A stretch of DNA of 64,000 nt from the NCBI GenBank assembly GCA_019614645.1, contig JABWDB010000001.1, forward strand, positions 31,224,269 through 31,288,268, given 5' to 3'. The position numbers were made by a program, and so were the translations under genes. How positions within the stretch are numbered: position 1 is the first letter of the stretch; every line of letters starts with the position of its first letter. Of the stretch, positions 36,501 through 48,008 are shown one piece after another. The notes below the pieces were generated by a model, which was not told the DNA's origin, searched no databases, and worked only from the letters and a program-made list of their open reading frames with translations. Source of the DNA: Stratiolaelaps scimitus (lineage: Eukaryota > Arthropoda > Arachnida > Mesostigmata > Laelapidae).

Positions 36501-39500
36501 AATTAATAAGGTAGCCTTGAGCCTCCAGGCGGCGTAGCGTTACCTTATTCACGCTATCAGACAGGCCAAGAACAGTTGAGAACAACCATGGCATCGTGCA
36601 CGATACGAAGAACTAAACGCATAGACGCATGCGTCCGATTCGCTTACCAAGGGCCGACTCCTTGAAGAGCTTCTTGTATGTCTCAAATGAGAGAAACTGA
36701 ACGGCGGCGTACGGGAATATCCTCACCATCATGGCATTGTTACCCTTATAGAGTCCTTTGAATCCCTCCTGGACCACGATGCCACGAAGTCCACTTACAA
36801 CTCCGTGTTGAGCATAATGCGTGCTGTGTGCCTGCAGCAGGATCTTGATTCGATCAAGGGGAGCAACAGCTGTCTTCGAGGTCATTCCCGCGATGCCTGA
36901 AATAACACGAAGAGCCGTGTGCCGGTCATTATGAGTATGAAGCGAGCATTCCTTGATTTTCGATTATTCCAACAAACAATTCAAAGCTACAACTTTTCAT
37001 AGCAAAGCCTAAAGCATCTTCGTATCAAGGCCGGTGGCTGGCAATGGCCGGGCATCACCAAGATGAACACGTATACATCGATCAGCTTGAGTATCATCAT
37101 GCAATAAGATGCAATCGAGGTATTCTATCCACCTGAATGGTTAATGTCGTTTCGTTTTGCTTTCGAAGGGCGTTTCTGCCTCGTGGAAGGGGGAATCGTT
37201 CGTGTTGCTGCGTCAGAAAATATTAGCAACTCTTCGCCCGTATTCTGTGTAGGTAATTTGTCTATTTGAGTCTTTTTTTTTTCTTTTGGACTAGATCGTC
37301 ACAACCGCGAAGAAGGACAAGTTCGCTCGGCTGGCCGCCCGATGCAAGGGGCAGTAAGAGGTCTTCTTTCCCTTGAACCTACTTTGTTTAGAAGGTAAGT
37401 GAACGTCACGTCACCAAGTCTGGTTATGAGAAAACTCGACGCGTGCAGCAGCCTAAACTTAAGGGCTCTTTTGCAATGTTCCCTCTACAAAATCCTCGCG
37501 GTATCTTTTATATTCCAAAAACATTATAGATATGTCAAACCCTCGCCTATCACAATACCCCTAAGGGGTTACAGGTGCTTGAATAACAGTGATGACCGCC
37601 TACACAGGTCTTTGGCCTATTTTCCCTTGGTGCAAGCTACGTGAGCTGCCAATAAATGTCAATAAACGCTGCGTATACAATCATTGCCTGAAGAATTGTA
37701 TGAGTGTCGCTCTGTGTGTGTGTGCGGGGTAGGGGGAGTTGCGTCTAAGAGCGTAATGCGGCTGAAGACACAAGCTCCAGATGTTGCGCTCACCACTCGC
37801 GAATCTACGGCACCGTTGTCATTATTTCATTTTTTCGGACGTCCTTTTAGCGGACTGGCTCACGGCATCGTAGCAGCGGTGGTGGTTGTGGGGGCTGGCA
37901 CATATTAATGGAAATTATTATGTCACACATCGGTGGATCAGCTTTGTAGAAATACGCGCCCAATTTAACTGCGTCTATCCCATGTTCAACTTTTGACAAG
38001 TTTACGCTGCAAATTCATTTCCTGCTGATACGTGGCACGATCTACAGAAGCTGTATAAACGTGCATAGCAAGCGTTTACAGAACGCTCTCGTCATTCAGC
38101 TCTGCCGTCATAGTCTGGATACCCGTAACTGATTGCGTTACGGTTAATAGCCTCCCGACGTCATGATGAAGCGATGAACAGGGATAACTCGGTCGAAAGA
38201 ATTACTTGAGGGAGATTCTGTTCGAGAACCAGTTCTGCGCCAGCATCAGCTTGAAGTGTAAACATGTACTACTGTAATAATAATAGTAATAATAATAAGA
38301 ATTTCTCGTCATTGTTGATAATGGGAGTCAGACGAGCACTTGGTGTGTCGCGCTCAGCCATCTGTGTTCCATCGAGTTATAGATGCGGCCGAATCTGAGC
38401 AGCAGAGACAGCTGTCAGCTCAGCTGAAGATATAGCAAGGGAAGAAGACGAGGTAGACTTTTCTAGTTTCAATCGTCTTTTTTTTTTGGGCTATCGCTGG
38501 AAACCACTCTATCCAGCTGTTGATTTTTGGTGCATTGTGTTTTGCTAGATTTCTGCTCCGGCTGGTATTTCCGCTGATAAATTCGGATGGCCCCTGCAAT
38601 CGAGGCGTTCACGCCGGCTGCTCACTGGGGCGTAACAAAATCACGACCAGCTGATAAACAAATACAAGTAATGACCCATTTTGTCATCCAAGTTTGGCTG
38701 CGCTGTAAGCGTACTTCTTTTTCTGCTGATGAACTAATGACATTGGCATATGGTCTATGGAAGTACTCTTTTTAGCAGATTGTGCACACGAATACAGGAT
38801 GAGATTTAAACGATATTTCGGTGCTGCACTCTGAGCACAGAGCGAAGATGCTCCAGCTCTTCACGCCGATATGTGCTCTGTACGCTATCTCAATGAGACC
38901 ATTCGACGTCAATCCGCTGTACCAACGTAATACGGAGAAGTGTATGTTCGACATTGTACTAAGTTGAGCTCAACATGAATAATACACAATTACGTTTGGC
39001 GGTTGTATTTGCACCTATTTATTGTAATTATAATGATTTCTAATTTAATATGAGCCCATTTTTATAATGATTTGCTTAGCATTGCCGCAATGCAGCTGCA
39101 AATAGCAGGTTGGCTCATGACTGAGTCTTTGAAAATTGTCACGGCAGGACCAATTTGCGAACCTGGGACAAGGTTTCTTTCAGGCAATTCCTCTCGCAAT
39201 AGACGTCCATATTCCTGCAAGACCAAGCTGCCAGCGAATTCAGGGTAGGATTTGTAACCACTTCACTTAGATTTCTCAACCAACTAAAGCCGATTTAGTT
39301 TCTGTATGTTGGACCTGTATGTGGTAAAGAACCGCAGTTATCCCGTCAATCGGTAGTTCTCTCTATACAGAGAGCTGGTACCCGAATCGTTGGAGAGATA
39401 CCTCAGTAATTAGTTCGTACGTAAGAATAAATATAACTTACGGCTGCGCAAAATGCAGCAATTGGCTTACAAACTTTTAAGCTAAATATAATGCGAACGA

Positions 39501-42500
39501 GAACTGCAATGTTATTGATAACATATCAACAGCAGATGTCTGTTCCCTGCCCTGTCTGCGAATCGGGACGAAACTAGATATTAGGTTTTTGTTATTTTTT
39601 AAAAAAAATAGGAGTCGACGACTGTTCTTCACGGTTTTCCGAGAAACTGGCTTGTAATAATCGTCATAGAAGAAACGAAATGCTCCCACACGAAACTGCA
39701 CGAAGTCCACCAGAGATCTCATTTGCACACTGGTCCTGGTGGGGCCTTGTTGTCGATCAGGGTTTTTTGTCCACCTAACCCAAGGCAACAACACTGAGCC
39801 GTCCCTCTCAAGGTAGGCCGCCTATCGTGAACGGACAAATCTACATCTGATCACAACAATAACAACAACAGCAACACTGCTCTTGTTACAATTTACTCCA
39901 AGACGTCTCGACCGTTTCAGTTCATTGGATCAATCGGATGTATACGATTCTTTTCGAGCGGTATCTTTCGGCTTTCTTATCGGACGCGAATTTGCGTGGT
40001 ACGGCGTTCAGTGCGACGACGCTCGCGTCTCGTTTATTTTCGTTCCGCCTGTGAAGGGACGTATCGTGCCCCAGCTATTCTGTTCACCAGCCACCACTAT
40101 CAGTACAGGGAGGATGCCTGCCTCACCAGCCGATACGGTCATCTATGTATGTGTGTGTGTGTGCGTGCGTTGATTTTTGTGTCTGTGTGCCCCGGATAAT
40201 CGCGGAAGACATTTCATTCTTTCAGCTGTTCGTTGATCATCAATTGGGAGGTACGTCGCACTTTAGGAGCCAACAGCAACAGGAGACCGAAGCCGGGCAA
40301 TGAACGATAATGACGACGACGACGGGATGGGCCTATGTCTGCGTCAACATTGCGAAAGTTACAGTAGACGAGCGAAGGCTAAAAATACGAACTCTGTACT
40401 AAGGAGTTTTACATGAGTAGTTAAATAGAACTAATACCCCCCCCCAAGGCCTCCCGTGGTCTTTCTCTTCGTTGGTTCTTCGAGTGGAGCAATACACCAA
40501 AAACCTCACTAAGCATTCGCGGTTAATTATTAAGCCAATTGCCAATGCGCAATATGAGATATACTGCAGATAAATGTGAAAAGCAACTTCGGCAGGTAGA
40601 AATGCAGAGTCAATCGTGACAGATGGCAATTGGACAATCAGCTATAAAGTAAAAATCTGCTGACACTATTTGTTCGCTCAAGGTAACACGACATTCAACA
40701 AGAATTTAATTCGATTTTGAGAGTTATAATATTAAAAAAAAACTACATAGATATATCTATAATATATATACATTATGTGGGCCACGTCATGTGGGCTATA
40801 TCTAACCTGGTGGTACAAAACGTTCAAATCCAAAATGTCTGATCGGCGCAAGCAGATCTTATCTGATCAAAGAGTTGCTCCACTGCGATTTGTCATTATC
40901 TTACGTAATGGCAACCTACGCCTCAACTACTACGAGGACGCCGCGAGATTGACTCAAGCGTGTTCTATTATATATACTACATATTAGCAATAATGTCTAG
41001 TGACGTTGTGATTCGCCAAACGGATACACAAAGCATTTTACTGATGTATATCACTTCACCAATACAATTATTATTAGTATCAGTGTATTATTCTTCTTCT
41101 TGGCAGATAGTTCTACTTTTGTCGGCGTCGTTTACGATCAAAGTTATTCTGTCAGGGACACCTACTGTTGGAGGCGTGACATTTATGTAGAGTGCGGTAG
41201 AGCCCCTTTGGGAGTAAAACGGCTGCGGAGAAACGCCCTGAGCGCTCCAGTTAATTCTGACAATATCGTTCTAACGTTACGGTCAAGCCTGGCGCTAACT
41301 TTCTAAGTAAGAGCTAGATTATAGCTAAATTGATGTTGAGTCAGTTGGGAACATGCTTTGCAAATAGGCTTTTACCGCTCCCGTCGCCGCTATTGTGGGG
41401 CCAATTGTATATATAGCTTTGTAAAGAGCGCTAATAAAGAAATTCATGATCTTCGTAATTTCATGGTTGCCATCGACAGCGCTGGAAAACGCTAGCACGG
41501 CTGTACAAGAAACCCTGTTGATTTGACCGGCACCCGGAGTTTTTGGCGCGCGGTGAAACTTTGCACTGAGCGATTGTGTAACGTTGAACTGTATCGAAGA
41601 GTCGTCACCACCAGCGAGACATCCCTCTGTCCATATCGTTGACTGTTGAAAGTCGAACAAAAGCGAGTGATGACTTCAACGATTAATTTGAGCATATGTA
41701 GAATGCGATGATCAATGAATCTATACCTGGTAGATCGCGCGACAACCAATACTTTTGCAAATCGTATTCCCGTTGGAAAATACCAACAGCGTCGGATTCT
41801 ACGACTTCGTGAAATATATCGGAAGGTTTACAGCTCATCAAGTGCGAAATGTTTCAGTCAAGCGCTTGACTCGAAAACCAACCGCATTCACAAGTCGCAC
41901 CACTACGGGTGAATAGAACAAACGTATTTTTACTTGTGCATATAATTGCGTCCATTACTAATTACTTCCACCCGTGCTCAGCACACCGGTTGGGCTGCTG
42001 GCGGGAACCAGAGTAAAAGTCGTTTAATTAAATAGAACGTTAATTATTGCCTAGCCATTTTGGCCAAAAGGAGCCATGTGGGCAAGGTGCATCCGTGAGT
42101 GCAAGCTGAAGAATCAAGGTTAGAAATATGTTGGGATTATTTTCGAGAACAATTATTATCATTATAGAGATTAGAATATTTAAAATGGTCTTCTGAACTT
42201 TACGATTCCATCGGGTGCGCGCTCCCACATGGGCTGACTGTTATTATTATTATTATTATTATGATATATGCCTGCAGTGCAGGTGCAGCATCAAACGCAC
42301 AGATTTCATAGGTAGAAAGAAGCTCGCCCCGGGCTGTTTTCGCGCACTCAAATCGAGATTACCCCAGCGATCTATTCTATTATGTGGTGTTATCCTGCAG
42401 CAGAATTGCTGCACTACCGGCAGAGGCGCAGAGGTATTGTTGTGTACGTATGTCAACGCAACAGTCCGTTGTGAAATCGGAGTTGCTGATTGATCGCGTA

Positions 42501-42770
42501 GGCACTGCCGCGTATATGGGTCAAAAGCGCAAAGAGCCAACCGTGTAATGTGTATCATGTTCCTACAGACCCTGCAAACAAGCTACTTAATAATGTGAGA
42601 TATTGTTTGGCCTAAGAAAATGCGCGTTTCTTGACTGGTTGCTGCACACACCGCTCTCTCAAGATCGATTAGCTCAATTTTCATAGCACAAAACTCATAT
42701 GTATGCTCTCTGTACCTCCAGCGATGAAGCTTTTCGCTACGAAATTTGCAGTTCTCCGATCACTGTCCAT
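26920..42770 (-). CDS. SLC25A16-like mitochondrial carrier, five coding exons
   Basis: Join of 42716-42770, 36648-36896, 34391-34560, 27927-28225 and 26920-27091: 945 bp, 314 aa. It belongs to the mitochondrial carrier family, inner-membrane transporters with six helices built from three repeats. The three signature boxes are PLDRIK (residues 31-36), PLDMVR (127-132) and PMDVAR (237-242). Phrases such as KTAVAPLDR, LYKGN.AMM.RIFPY.A.QF, PLDMVRARLAFQV and AIAQTVSYPMDVARRRMQL match animal SLC25A16 (Graves disease carrier protein), which is 332 aa in human and linked to coenzyme A uptake. All junctions are GT-AG and their phases agree. The start ATG at 42770 sits in CAAAATGG. The first exon is short (19 residues) and was found by phase and by the FIAGG lead-in. 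The protein looks intact. The next-closest family, SLC25A42, is less likely. Confidence 0.93.
27092..27926 (-). other. carrier intron 4
   Basis: 835 bp, GT-AG. It contains a TA tract at 27567-27594 and AT-rich sequence; the open frames are incidental. Confidence 0.85.
27927..28225 (-). CDS. SLC25A16-like, coding exon 4
   Basis: 299 bp, residues 159-257. Acceptor GATTTTCCAG, donor GTGAGT. It begins EGGALALYKGLTPTLIGMVP and carries the third signature SYPMDVARRR. Confidence 0.95.
28899..29630 (+). CDS. unspliced 243-aa ORF inside a carrier intron, unknown function
   Basis: A continuous frame from ATG (28899; an in-frame TAG lies directly upstream) to TGA. This is far longer than chance expectation in this AT-moderate DNA. 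I do not recognise the family. The first ~70 residues look globular and acidic (FVEALAVTVFGSRTADISY), the middle is Arg/Ser/Pro/Thr-rich and probably disordered (residues ~70-140), and the C-terminal ~100 residues look helical (VALAELAEVLRVDASTVEAT). No signal peptide or membrane helix is evident. It lies antisense to the carrier inside intron 3. It could be a single-exon gene, an exon of a longer gene whose other exons I missed, or a retrocopy. Confidence 0.5.
   Translation: MMKLENDRSDTLAFVEALAVTVFGSRTADISYQQIAASFKIAAGVSLEESLLLKESENAEQIVMACIKRRSQTWRCSTPAARNGNRGPRVPSSRTSYRRPQFALTPKFSKPAVTEAYSGTKVRTRKVTTAATQVPLINVRFVVVPPWRKTLKIISITGPARRGQNDWVALAELAEVLRVDASTVEATRRLAKIPSRLHPQNSKEILIRAVHIAVILSHLAGIDQKSKMRSLEALSLTMWRDSM
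33084..34138 (+). mobile_element. decayed mariner-like transposon
   Basis: Terminal inverted repeats are GGTCGTTCGGAAAGTTACGA (left) and the complement of AACTTTCCGAACCAACC (right), each next to a TA. Inside, two overlapping frames carry pieces of the mariner transposase N-terminal DNA-binding domain: IRHTLSYEFQMGNSATKAS (33214-33465) and then, after a frameshift, SLVDDDILRDEIDEASTILI plus RELADERVKVGVATV (33378-33680). The catalytic part is unrecognisable. A dead element of roughly 1.05 kb. Confidence 0.75.
34192..34306 (+). mobile_element. non-LTR retrotransposon 3' end (copy R2)
   Basis: 115 bp carrying the end of the tail domain (ATCGCCTTCCTCAGGACAAT), a C-rich 3' UTR and the end GTATGTTTGAATAAAT. 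It is flanked by a 10-bp direct repeat, ATACATTCAA, at 34182-34191 and 34307-34316. Confidence 0.8.
34391..34560 (-). CDS. SLC25A16-like, coding exon 3
   Basis: 170 bp, residues 103-158. Acceptor GCAATTACAG, donor GTTTGT. It carries the start of repeat 2, FLAGSAAGVTAVLATYPLDM, and ends in phase 0 at FKK. Confidence 0.93.
34561..36647 (-). other. carrier intron 2
   Basis: 2.1 kb, GT-AG. It includes a GC-rich patch (35.0-35.7 kb) in which frames on both strands stay open (minus 35310-35708, plus 35392-35724) and a SINE at 36110-36235. No extra exon is required, because exons 2 and 3 join in phase. Confidence 0.8.
36110..36235 (+). mobile_element. SINE fragment
   Basis: Block order as in the copy at 10820: TTTGCATTTAAAAAAGGGTT, GTCCATCTTATGACACAATG, GCGGACGGCATATGTTGGCT and CAATCCGGTAAATTTACT. 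The tRNA-like head is diverged. Confidence 0.6.
36648..36896 (-). CDS. SLC25A16-like, coding exon 2
   Basis: 249 bp, residues 20-101. Acceptor TTATTTCAG, donor GTAAGC. It carries the first signature PLDRIK and helix 2 (RIFPYAAVQFLSFETYK). Confidence 0.95.
36897..42715 (-). other. carrier intron 1
   Basis: 5.8 kb, GT-AG. Mostly unremarkable: an ATA triplet run near 38277-38300, TG runs near 37715 and 40147, and an uninterrupted C run near 40437. The open frames have no recognisable domain. Confidence 0.75.
42716..42770 (-). CDS. SLC25A16-like, coding exon 1
   Basis: 55 bp encoding MDSDRRTANFVAKSFIAGG, the last Gly split by the junction. Donor GTACAG follows at 42715 (phase 1). It supplies the start of the first transmembrane helix that exon 2 continues as IAGMTSK. 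Confidence 0.85.
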
Positions 42771-42860
42771 TTTGATCCACTAATTGTAGATTATGTATCC
42801 ACTATCGAAGATGAATGATTTCTTTCAGCGGTCTTCTTCGGTGCGACCACAGCCGATTGA

Positions 42861-42904
<44 letters not shown>

Positions 42905-44274
42905 TGCTGTTATTTGTATGTCTCACAGAGTTCTCCACAGGGTTCAACAGTCATCAAAGTGGCATCATATGCCTAGTTGTTGTCACGATGCGTTCACTAT
43001 CACGAATGTTGTTGCTGCTGCTGCGGTTGCTGATATTTCGACGTTTCACAATAACAGCAACAACACGAGAATCTTCGCACGAGAGATTCAAAGAGCGCGC
43101 ACTAGCTCGTGAACTCCTCGCCTTCAATCCTCCAGCGTTCTCGCAGACAAAACACTCGACCCACGTTGTCAGCTGACGGACGCGGCGACCGCCAGCAGCA
43201 GCAGCAGCGGCAGCACCACCACCACCAGCAGCAATAACAACAAACGGAGAGAGCAAACGAACGAACGGGCCTCCTCTAGAACACACTCTCACTCAATCCA
43301 ACACGAGGGCGGCCGGACGGCGGCGTGTTCTACACCACGCCGCGGCAAGATGATTAATCCAGCAGAGAGCGTTCAAGCGACGTCTTGATCGATCCACCGC
43401 TACATCGCACATTGGCGATCCAGCGACCGAGCATAAACACTAGAACAGAGGGCACCGAGGAGGATTTCTCGAAAGGATCTGCTCTGATGTACCGGTAGGT
43501 GGCGGGCGAATCAGCGAACGACGTAGATTCGAAGCCGGACGCTGGCCTACCTATGTGCCGACGTATTTACATATGCATCTGCCTGTACATGGTATCTGCT
43601 CGGTGGGTGAACATATGATGGTTACGGGCGCCAGCTCCGAAAGCAAACAAGCAAGGCAAACGTTCAGTGCGACGTTGCGCCGCGGTGCGCACAGCACGTT
43701 CACAGCCCGTCGCCGTTGTTGCTGCTGCTATCGCTGCAACTGTGGGGAGGCTGCTGCTGCTGTCAGTTTTCGGCAGCTCGCGGTCGTTCTGTGCTCGTGG
43801 CTCCACGAGGAACAACAGCGGTGGAGGCAGCGGCACCATCAAGCACTCTGGCAAGAGTGAGTGAGTCAGTCAGTCAGTCAGTGAACTACTCGCCGTCGGC
43901 AGTCGTGGCTCGTCAAACGAACACCAGCCGGGCCGTTTGTAGATGGACGCACAAACGGAGAAGCAGACAGGCAAGCGAAAAGAGCGAAACCTATGCAGTT
44001 GTAGCGCGGCAGCAGCAGCATCAGCAGAAGAGCCAGCTATATCTGTCTGTCTGTTGGTTTGTTAGCGGTTGTAGCGGTGCGGGGTATTGCTGGTGTCGGT
44101 GCTGGTGCCGTTCTCCATGTGCGGCTGCCGCGTTGATGCTTCTCCACTTTGGCGGCGGAGAGATGGGGAGATGACGGAGCCGTAGGGATATAGCAGAGGC
44201 GAGTAGCGGTCTAAGGTGGAACGGGGAACTGCCAACGATGCCAGCCAGTCAGCCTAGTCCAGCCAGCTAACAGC
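42771..44274. other. GC-rich region upstream of the carrier start
   Basis: Presumably contains the 5' UTR and promoter of the minus-strand carrier, and perhaps a plus-strand promoter facing the other way. A CT-then-TA tract spans 42861-42901. CAG/CCA triplet runs at 43195-43240 and 43715-43860 keep several frames open (for example plus 43716-44174). TCAG units repeat at 43862-43882. No TATA/initiator pair stands out. Confidence 0.4.
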
Positions 44275-44592
44275 ATGGCAAGCTGGCAAAGAGTGACGGC
44301 GACGAACGACGATGAGGGCGCTAACGCCAACGCTAGCACCGAGGATGAGAATGATGGCCGAAATACGGTCACGACAGACGGACGGACGGACGCCATGGTG
44401 GGTCACAGCCGGCGCCACCGCCGTCACCGCCGGCGCCGTTCCAGCAGCACCAGCAGTCGCGGCGGCTGTGGTCCCGGTGGTGGTAGCAATAACGGCGTTA
44501 GCAGCAACGGCCGGGGTACTTTGCCAGATAGTATAGGGAGCCGGAATATCGGGAAGAAAAATAGCCTGAACCGGCGAGTCGAGCTGGGCTGA
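44275..44592 (+). CDS. candidate N-terminal exon of an unknown gene
   Basis: A 105-aa frame from ATG in AGCATGG. It begins MASWQRVTATNDDEGANANA, then has an Asp/Glu/Asn-rich stretch, an Arg/His-rich patch (HSRRHRRHRRRRSSS) and a Gly/Asn/Ser-rich stretch before a TGA. Composition blocks of this kind are common in disordered N-termini of animal proteins, and the GC-rich DNA upstream would suit a 5' UTR. It may instead be an artefact of triplet-rich DNA. No downstream exon was identified and the donor is uncertain. Confidence 0.25.
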   Translation: MASWQRVTATNDDEGANANASTEDENDGRNTVTTDGRTDAMVGHSRRHRRHRRRRSSSTSSRGGCGPGGGSNNGVSSNGRGTLPDSIGSRNIGKKNSLNRRVELG

Positions 44593-45868
44593 GCGAGGGG
44601 CGGTATGAATCAGAGATAGATGTATATCTGACGCCTTGCTTCATCTTTGCGCTGCTGTCGGCGTATTAAAGCGGAGGTGGCGCTAAGCGCTGTCCCGGTT
44701 ATTTCGCTGGTACAGTTAGCACTCGACGGTGGCTGTTCAAAGCCGCTGCTGCCCGTGTTCTGTATGTGGAATGCTTAGCTCTGCTAAAAGCCGCTTCGTA
44801 GATGTGCTCCCAACCTGACCGCACAGCGACTCTCTCTCTCTCTCTTTACTCGGACGGGGACGAGACTATGTGTGAGACTTCGTTGGGACGATTGGTGATC
44901 TTCTGCTATTCTAAATACTTCCGAGGCGTTTTTTTTTAATACTAGGAGACCTCACTATGATGTGCCCAGCACATTCTTCTCAATGCACCCAGAAAGTGTA
45001 CACAAAAGTGGTGTCGAGAGTACTAATCATGCAAGCATTAATCAAGCGTCTGATATTTGGCGGACGCCGCGGCACTGTGGAGCACCGTATTCGAATCGGA
45101 CGACTAACGCTTGTGTTCTACCTGAAGTGATTCCTGGTGGTGTCTGCTTATTCATTAGCATCACTCAAGCATCACATAGGCGTATCGACGCAAATTTTTT
45201 TTATATGCAAATTATATCGTGTGTGGTCTTGTCCCGTCGAAAACCTACGACGCCCAACCCGGTATATAGTTCACGAAGCAGCCGCTTCAAAATATCTGTA
45301 TTCTTCTTTGTCTTGTTCAGTAAAAGCTAATTCGGCTTTAACGTTCACTATTAACCGTTCTAATGCCTTACGCGTATATTCCTAATAATTTGGCCCAGAT
45401 GCGTGATTAAGCCAAAGGTAATGTTTGTTGTTCTAATGGGTGTAAATAGTTCTCGGAATATGCCGAATGGGTCAAACCTCAACAGGTTCGCACGTTTGCG
45501 AGCTTATCGACTAGCACTTTCACTGGTCGAGCCGCCCCAGTTCAAACTAAGGTAAACCCCTCTTAGCGGTGACCACTCGAAGCCGTTTTCAGCGCGCATT
45601 GACCGCCCAGACAGAATTGCTCGTCGCGTACTCTTTACGAGCCCTCGTCTCTTTTGAAACAGTCAACGGATTCGATACTAAACAATAGGGGTCACTGAAT
45701 ATCCTGAAGATATCAGAACAATGTTGCACACAATGGACACTTCTATTGTCCTTGCACACATTTGCTATTGGAAAAGTTGCTATCCTCATTGAAAGCAATG
45801 TTGCGTGTCAAGCATTCCATAACGAAATGTTGGCATTATTGAATTTTGATAGATTCTGCATAGCTTGT

Positions 45869-45898
45869 CGAACCAGTGACAATTGTGTCACTGGTTCG
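45869..45898. repeat. perfect hairpin, 13-bp arms, 4-base loop
   Basis: CGAACCAGTGACA and its exact reverse complement flank ATTG. It lies 96 bp left of a second, longer perfect hairpin. Confidence 0.85.
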
Positions 45899-45952
45899 GA
45901 CATACTTTCTAACTCCTTCGAACCACTGCCTACTGTAAGCGAATAGCATATA

Positions 45953-45983
<31 letters not shown>

Positions 45984-45993
45984 GTATAAATTC

Positions 45994-46067
45994 AACTACA
46001 AAGTGAGCTTTAGTGACAGCTCGAGTTCGTGAGACACATGTATATTACTAAAGCTCACTTTGTAGTT
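45994..46067. repeat. perfect inverted repeat, 21-bp arms, 32-base loop
   Basis: The arm 45994-46014 (beginning AACTACAAAGTGAGC) matches the reverse complement of 46047-46067 without mismatch. Complementarity resumes for about four more pairs beyond one mismatch. It is bordered on the left by a TA tract. Candidates: a foldback or MITE-like element, or a structured transcript. Confidence 0.85.
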
Positions 46068-47452
46068 AAATTGATTCATGAATACCTGTGATATATTCTC
46101 TGTACAAATTACACAATATTGCTCATTCAGTAGGCTTGACCTACGTAAAGTATACGTATAGTACGTATACAGATCTGGATATACCATGAAATCATTAAAC
46201 ATTCCTTAATTTATGAAAACAAAAAGATAAAGAGCACCAAAAGAGCATTCGCCCTGAAAATGATCTGCATCAGCCAGGTTCTAATGGCCTATCTATGGAG
46301 ATGCCGCAGCAACTTGCTCCCACCACAACGGACTATCTAGCAAATGACTCGCGATTATCGGCTTTTGCTTTCTCTGTTCAATTCCAAGTCGTTCACAGGT
46401 ACAAAACCGTCTGCCACTGATCAAATACTCACCGTTCACAGATCAGCCAACGACAAAACGCAGCTCACCACGATACGTTGACCCAACGGCCGAGGCCGCG
46501 CTCTGCTAAATTGCACCAAAATTCGTACCATTTACGATGGCCAACAAGGGACACAACATAGGACACGAGTTGTTACGATTTTTTTTGTCTCCTTCGAAGA
46601 CGTTAGCTTTTTGGATGAAACAAATATTAGATGAGTGACCAGTATTGACTGAATATATGAATTTCTATTACATCAATGTCTATTGAGCTAATTTTCGGTT
46701 GGAAGCATTCATACCTGTCTGACCAGCGCATAAAAGCGTGAGCAACGATCAAATTATAGACGAAGGAGGGACGCTGTCACTGTCATCTCCCTATGAGTGC
46801 AATTCAGCCTATCGGGTTTGTGATATTCACCATGGAGGAAGGACCTAAGGACAAAGTGGCTTCTATAGATCATGTAGATTGGTTACATTGACGTAAAACT
46901 ATAGAATGTGAGTTGTATGATGTCTAACAGAAGCCATCTGAATGTGTAATATATGCACTCGAAGCAACGCGACAATAATCCGGTCTTGTACGGATCTTCG
47001 ACATCATGTCGAGCATTTCTGGTCAGGCGGAGCCACTCCGGCTTGAATGTCACATGTTTATTGACAGAACTTCGTGCGTCGCTGATATTAATTTTCCTCG
47101 TGTTTTCGCTGACCACGTAATTCGCCTTCGATATAATGGTGTATGTATTCCATATACTGAACTGCTTCTCCACCTAATCATCTATATACCTGTTGAGTTA
47201 CTGCGCCCTTTCAATGATCATAAATTAAATCAGATATCTCCAAGTGAAAGTGGCGTATTCAGTTGGCTTTATTGGCATTCTTAAAGATATGTGTGTACAC
47301 TTTTAAAGAAACAGCGAGACAATACGAAGGACTCATAAATGATTGTCCCACAAAGCTTTTTATCAAACGTTTTTTTTATTGACTAAGAGACATAGAGAAA
47401 GGGATATACGCGATTTATCATCGTTCTGCATGCAGCTGTCAGCGAATCGTCC

Positions 47453-48008
47453 TCACAGATCCTTGCTCGAGACGCACGATAATGATGACGTTTGGGTGGC
47501 CCTCGAGATCATCACTGTGTCACTCGAGGCCGTCGCACTTCCGTCACTTGCGTTCGATGGGGCATCGGTGGCCGTCGACAAATCGCGCCGCCCTGTTGGA
47601 CCCTGACCGAAACAGATGCTATTCACGCCTATAGGCCGTTTTGGCGTGGTCAACCCTTGCTGTAGTGGTACGTCGAGCTTAGAGGGGGCACCGCCAGAGT
47701 TGGATCTGGCGGGACTCAACGTTAATTTCGCATTGTTACTCGACTGCTGTTTCACGCTCCTCTGATTGTTCGACTGTTGTGGTGGTGGTGGTTGTTGTTG
47801 TTGCTGCTGTTGTTGCTGCTGCTGTTGACGACCTTGCGCACGGGCGCGCTTCACCCCAACTGGCGTACGGACAGCAGCTGACAGCCCGGCCCTTCGATCG
47901 GTGGAGACATGTGAGTTGTCATTGTTGCTTTGCGAGGTCTGTCTGTGTGGCGTCGGTGTGGTATACCCATGCCGCTGATAGGCCTGCAATGTGCGCCTGC
48001 GTCTTCGA
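47453..48008 (-). CDS. glutamine-rich C-terminal exon of an unknown gene
   Basis: The frame is open from a plausible acceptor (TTAATGTGGATTTAG, AG at 48010-48009) to TGA at 47453: about 184 residues. It starts with a basic run (RRRRRTLQAYQRHGYTTP), then a Ser/Asn-rich part, GVKRARAQG, a run of about 12 Gln (CAG/CAA, 47780-47826) and a few Pro, then a Ser/Thr/Ala-rich tail ending CVSSKDL. Third-position GC bias and mixed synonymous codons favour real coding. The exon would be terminal, with earlier exons at higher coordinates. Protein family not recognised; probably disordered. Confidence 0.45.

Larger units (their letters stand above)
44593..47452. other. noncoding DNA with two hairpins
   Basis: Includes the hairpins at 45869-45898 and 45994-46067 and the TA tract 45947-45983. 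Open frames (plus 44962-45330, plus 47006-47284, minus 46883-47173) have no recognisable domain. Confidence 0.4.

Noticed and set aside
42954..43292. Minus-strand frame with VVIAAGGGG tested as carrier exon 1
   Set aside because: The FIAGG exon at 42716-42770 fits phase, Kozak context, donor and family far better.
43716..44174. 152-aa plus-strand frame beginning MLLLLSLQLWGGCCC
   Set aside because: Leucine/cysteine run from CTG/TGC triplets; the same DNA is open on the other strand.
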